In this document: positions 15,475 through 17,500 of the stretch, piece by piece
Numbering within the stretch: position 1 is the stretch's first letter
Layout of the letters: every line of letters starts with the position of its first letter
Source: Leishmania martiniquensis
Taxonomy: Eukaryota > Euglenozoa > Kinetoplastea > Trypanosomatida > Trypanosomatidae
DNA: 17,500 bases
Direction of reading: 5' to 3'
Assembly: GCF_017916325.1 (NCBI RefSeq)
Contig: NC_090162.1
Span: 442,501 to 460,000 of the forward strand
Position numbers and translations under genes: made by a program
Notes under the pieces: generated by a model
The model's input: only the letters and a program-made list of their open reading frames with translations
Told to the model about the DNA's origin: nothing
The model's database searches: none

Positions 15475-15493
15475 TATATATATATATATATAT
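15475..15493. repeat. TA dinucleotide microsatellite
   Basis: Nine TA units plus a T, preceded by GTACATG and followed by a GA-rich stretch. It is an unusually AT-rich island in a GC-rich window, inside the gap between two genes. It is probably variable in length between strains. Confidence 0.8.
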
Positions 15494-16291
15494 GAGAGAG
15501 AAGAGAGGGGAAGGGAGTGGGAAGGGCGAAAGAAGAGCTACTCGCACGCGTGCGCAGGCCACCGGCTAGCCTTTCCCAGCCCCCCTTCTCATCATGCAAG
15601 CACACCCGCATCAACCAAATAGAAGGACAAAAAAAAAAACGACGTTGTAGGCCACGAACAGCAACGCGAGGAGGAAGCACTGCACAATGGATCGATCAAG
15701 CACCAGGCGCGGGCACGAAAGAGGAGGAGGAAAAGCGCCGAGGTGCGAGCATGCAAAAGCGTGGACTGGTGCAAGCGCAGTGAAAGCAGAGATGTTAGCG
15801 TACAATATTACCTGTGCAGAGCAGGTGCGCGTCTTCACACCGAAGAGAGCGGGAGAAGGGCGATGTGGCGCTAGTGCGACCCCGTATAAGCGTCTTCGCG
15901 AAGCGTCCGCCATCACTGACAACAGACACCGCGAAGTGCATGGAGGACGCCAAGTGGTGAAGGCGATGGAGTGACTCAGGAAGAGGTGAGGCGCGTGAGG
16001 AGCAGCGCTGGCCCGTACCGGCATACGCTGAAGACCACATGCGCATTCCTTCTACGCAGGGAGAAAAACACGCGCCTTTGAGATGGCGCCACGGAGTGCC
16101 AAAGTTCGGAGAGGAGGCAGCGGTTGTGCTGTCGTGGGCTATCCTAATGCGCCAACGCTGAACTTCGATGTCGTCTTGCTCATTTTCGATATGCAATGCT
16201 GGACCAGATTGCACACCATCCCCGCCTGCTGGGCCGCGGTGCCTCCTCCCCCCCAACTCCCGCCTCGCGCGCGGCTGCCTCCCTCGCCTCA

Positions 16292-17500
16292 TCAGCCCAT
16301 CCGCACCACTGCGGAGAGCATCACGCAGATGAGCATAACAGCAATATACTTCAGCCTCAGGATCGCCAGCACTCCCCCCGCCACCTTCGTCGCCCCCCGT
16401 AAGAGAGAGGCGAATCGCTTCGCGCTGCCTGCCTGCCGCCGCCAATCAGTGGTGCCTCTTGCCCCGGTGTAGCCGCGCTGCGAATAGCTGTTGCTTGCTG
16501 GCGTGTCCGGGGCCACTCCCTCGCGCACACGATGCAGTCGCACATTACGCAGCGAGTTCAGCGCCGCATCTGTGCGCCCCTCCTCCGTTGGAGGCGACTC
16601 ACTGCCATGCGCTGCCGGGGAGTGTGCGACGGGCCCTCCTGCACCAGGCGCGCGTATCTGTAACTCTTCAACGACGCCCCCACCTGTCTGCACGACGTGC
16701 CCGGCCATCACCGTCGTCGCCCAGTCCAACTCGTGCACCGCCAAGTCCCGCAGCATGTCGTCATACGTGGCGTGAGCCTCAATGAGGAAGAAAAGATCGT
16801 CGACGCTGCCGGGAAACATTAGTGCCGCGTGCAGACGCGAGATGCTGCGGTTGCACACTTTCTCCAGAGCCCTCACCTTCCGCTGGGCCATCTCCAAGCC
16901 CCCTCTTGCATCGCTGCCAGTGCCCTTTGCCACAGCATCCCGCAACTCCCGCTTCGCCTCTGCTGTCTGGCGGACTAAACTGGCGGAGAGCAAAATCAGC
17001 GCATCATCCTCCGCCGCCCGCATACGGCGCAGCACACGGTTAAGTCGCTCATTCCCACGCAAGAGGACGATGTCTAGCAAAATGAAGTAAACCAGGACAA
17101 GCGCAGCAATGAGAAGAGGTTTGCGCGCCACCCCGGTAGCCACGCTACCAACGGACCCCACCGCTCCCGTTAATGCTGAGGCGCCGATGGCCAGAGGTTT
17201 TTCCGCAGCCCCGCTGACCGTCTCGTCGGCCTCCTCGCTGAAGCTTCCTACCTCGCTGACCACACCACCGCCGTTGGCCTGCGGCTGCTGCGGCTGCGGC
17301 ACAGACGTGAATGCCGGGACCCTCGATGCCGCCTCTGACTCACTCTCGTTCGGCTTGACAAAGAGAACAAGGTTGCCGCCACGGCGCTGCTGGGAGGAGA
17401 TGGTGGACCTGTCGAAGGGCATGTAGGCCCGAAAGCTCGTTGGCGCCCCCTCCGATGAGGCGGCATTTGCGTTTGGTTGGCGTGGGCTCTGTCCGTCGTC
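16292..17500 (-). CDS. Membrane protein of unknown family, possibly 5'-truncated by the window edge
   Basis: Family not recognised. The first ATG in the window is at 17422 (376 residues), but the frame stays open for 26 more codons to the edge without a stop, and those residues (including EGAPTSFRAY) look like ordinary protein, so the real start may lie outside. Numbering from that ATG: residues 24-75 are Ser/Glu/Pro/Gln-rich and probably disordered; a transmembrane segment at about 102-122 (LLIAALVLVYFILLDIVLL) is followed by a charged amphipathic helical region at 124-235; residues 255-340 are low-complexity Gly/Pro/Ser/Arg; and a second hydrophobic stretch at about 347-374 lies at the extreme C-terminus, ending in MG. 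The C-terminal hydrophobic segment could be a second membrane helix or a tail anchor. I see no catalytic motif. The compartment cannot be stated. Confidence 0.82.
   Translation of the reverse strand, partial: DDGQSPRQPNANAASSEGAPTSFRAYMPFDRSTISSQQRRGGNLVLFVKPNESESEAASRVPAFTSVPQPQQPQANGGGVVSEVGSFSEEADETVSGAAEKPLAIGASALTGAVGSVGSVATGVARKPLLIAALVLVYFILLDIVLLRGNERLNRVLRRMRAAEDDALILLSASLVRQTAEAKRELRDAVAKGTGSDARGGLEMAQRKVRALEKVCNRSISRLHAALMFPGSVDDLFFLIEAHATYDDMLRDLAVHELDWATTVMAGHVVQTGGGVVEELQIRAPGAGGPVAHSPAAHGSESPPTEEGRTDAALNSLRNVRLHRVREGVAPDTPASNSYSQRGYTGARGTTDWRRQAGSAKRFASLLRGATKVAGGVLAILRLKYIAVMLICVMLSAVVRMG

Larger units (their letters stand above)
14798..16291 (-). other. Intergenic region / 3' UTR of the gene at 16292, with a possible orphan acceptor
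   Basis: About 1.5 kb with no gene I can support firmly. It includes GA/CT runs (14857-14870), a TA repeat (15475-15493), an A-run at 15630-15639 and several pyrimidine tracts on the minus strand. An acceptor-like GTTTTTCTCCCTGCGTAG (ending at 16052) is followed within a few bases by ATG codons opening frames of about 83 and 137 residues; neither has a recognisable domain. Most of this stretch is best read as the 3' UTR of the gene at 16292 and spacer. Confidence 0.55.

Noticed and set aside
1..17500. tRNA, rRNA, CRISPR array or prophage
   Set aside because: I saw no cloverleaf-like A/B-box region, rRNA-like block or regularly spaced repeats, and the layout is eukaryotic.

Overview
The window reads as nuclear DNA of a trypanosomatid, most likely Leishmania or a close relative (Leishmaniinae). 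It is GC-rich, and every credible gene is intronless and lies on the minus strand. Gaps of roughly 0.5 to 2.3 kb separate the genes. On the coding strand the gaps are rich in polypyrimidine runs followed by AG, the signal for spliced-leader trans-splicing. Short GT/CA, GA and TA repeats are scattered through them. There are no bacterial-type promoters, operons, ribosome sites, tRNAs, rRNAs or CRISPR arrays. The species cannot be fixed from this sequence alone.

In transcription order (right to left) the layout is as follows. (1) 16292 to the right edge: a protein of unknown family with two hydrophobic segments; its reading frame stays open to the edge, so the 5' end may be missing. (2) 11933-14797: a 954-residue protein, probably mitochondrial, with helical segments and a possible degenerate PIN-like region near the C-terminus. 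(3) 10090-10713: a 207-residue protein with two adjacent glycine-rich hydrophobic segments. (4) 6261-9077: a probable exocyst subunit Sec6. (5) 3634-4773: a TatD-family metal-dependent DNase of the eukaryotic TATDN1 branch. (6) 2326-3162: a 278-residue protein whose two conserved blocks resemble the small beta-barrel subunit of TFIIIC (GTF3C6/tau55 family). A clean splice acceptor at about 49-50 announces a seventh gene whose start codon lies beyond the left edge.

The genes look like one stretch of a polycistronic unit. Their likely roles (membrane, mitochondrion, secretion, DNA degradation, possibly Pol III transcription) are unrelated, as is usual in these genomes, so neighbours say little about function. 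In three cases the longest open frame begins at a non-ATG codon or runs far upstream of the splice acceptor. There I placed the start at the first ATG after the likely acceptor.

The leftmost 2.3 kb holds no convincing gene. It probably combines a long 3' UTR, two tandem perfect hairpins and a stretch resembling a degenerate SIDER-type retroposon. The most interesting lead is the possible TFIIIC subunit; the possible Mic10-like hairpin in the 207-residue protein and the PIN-like region are weaker leads.
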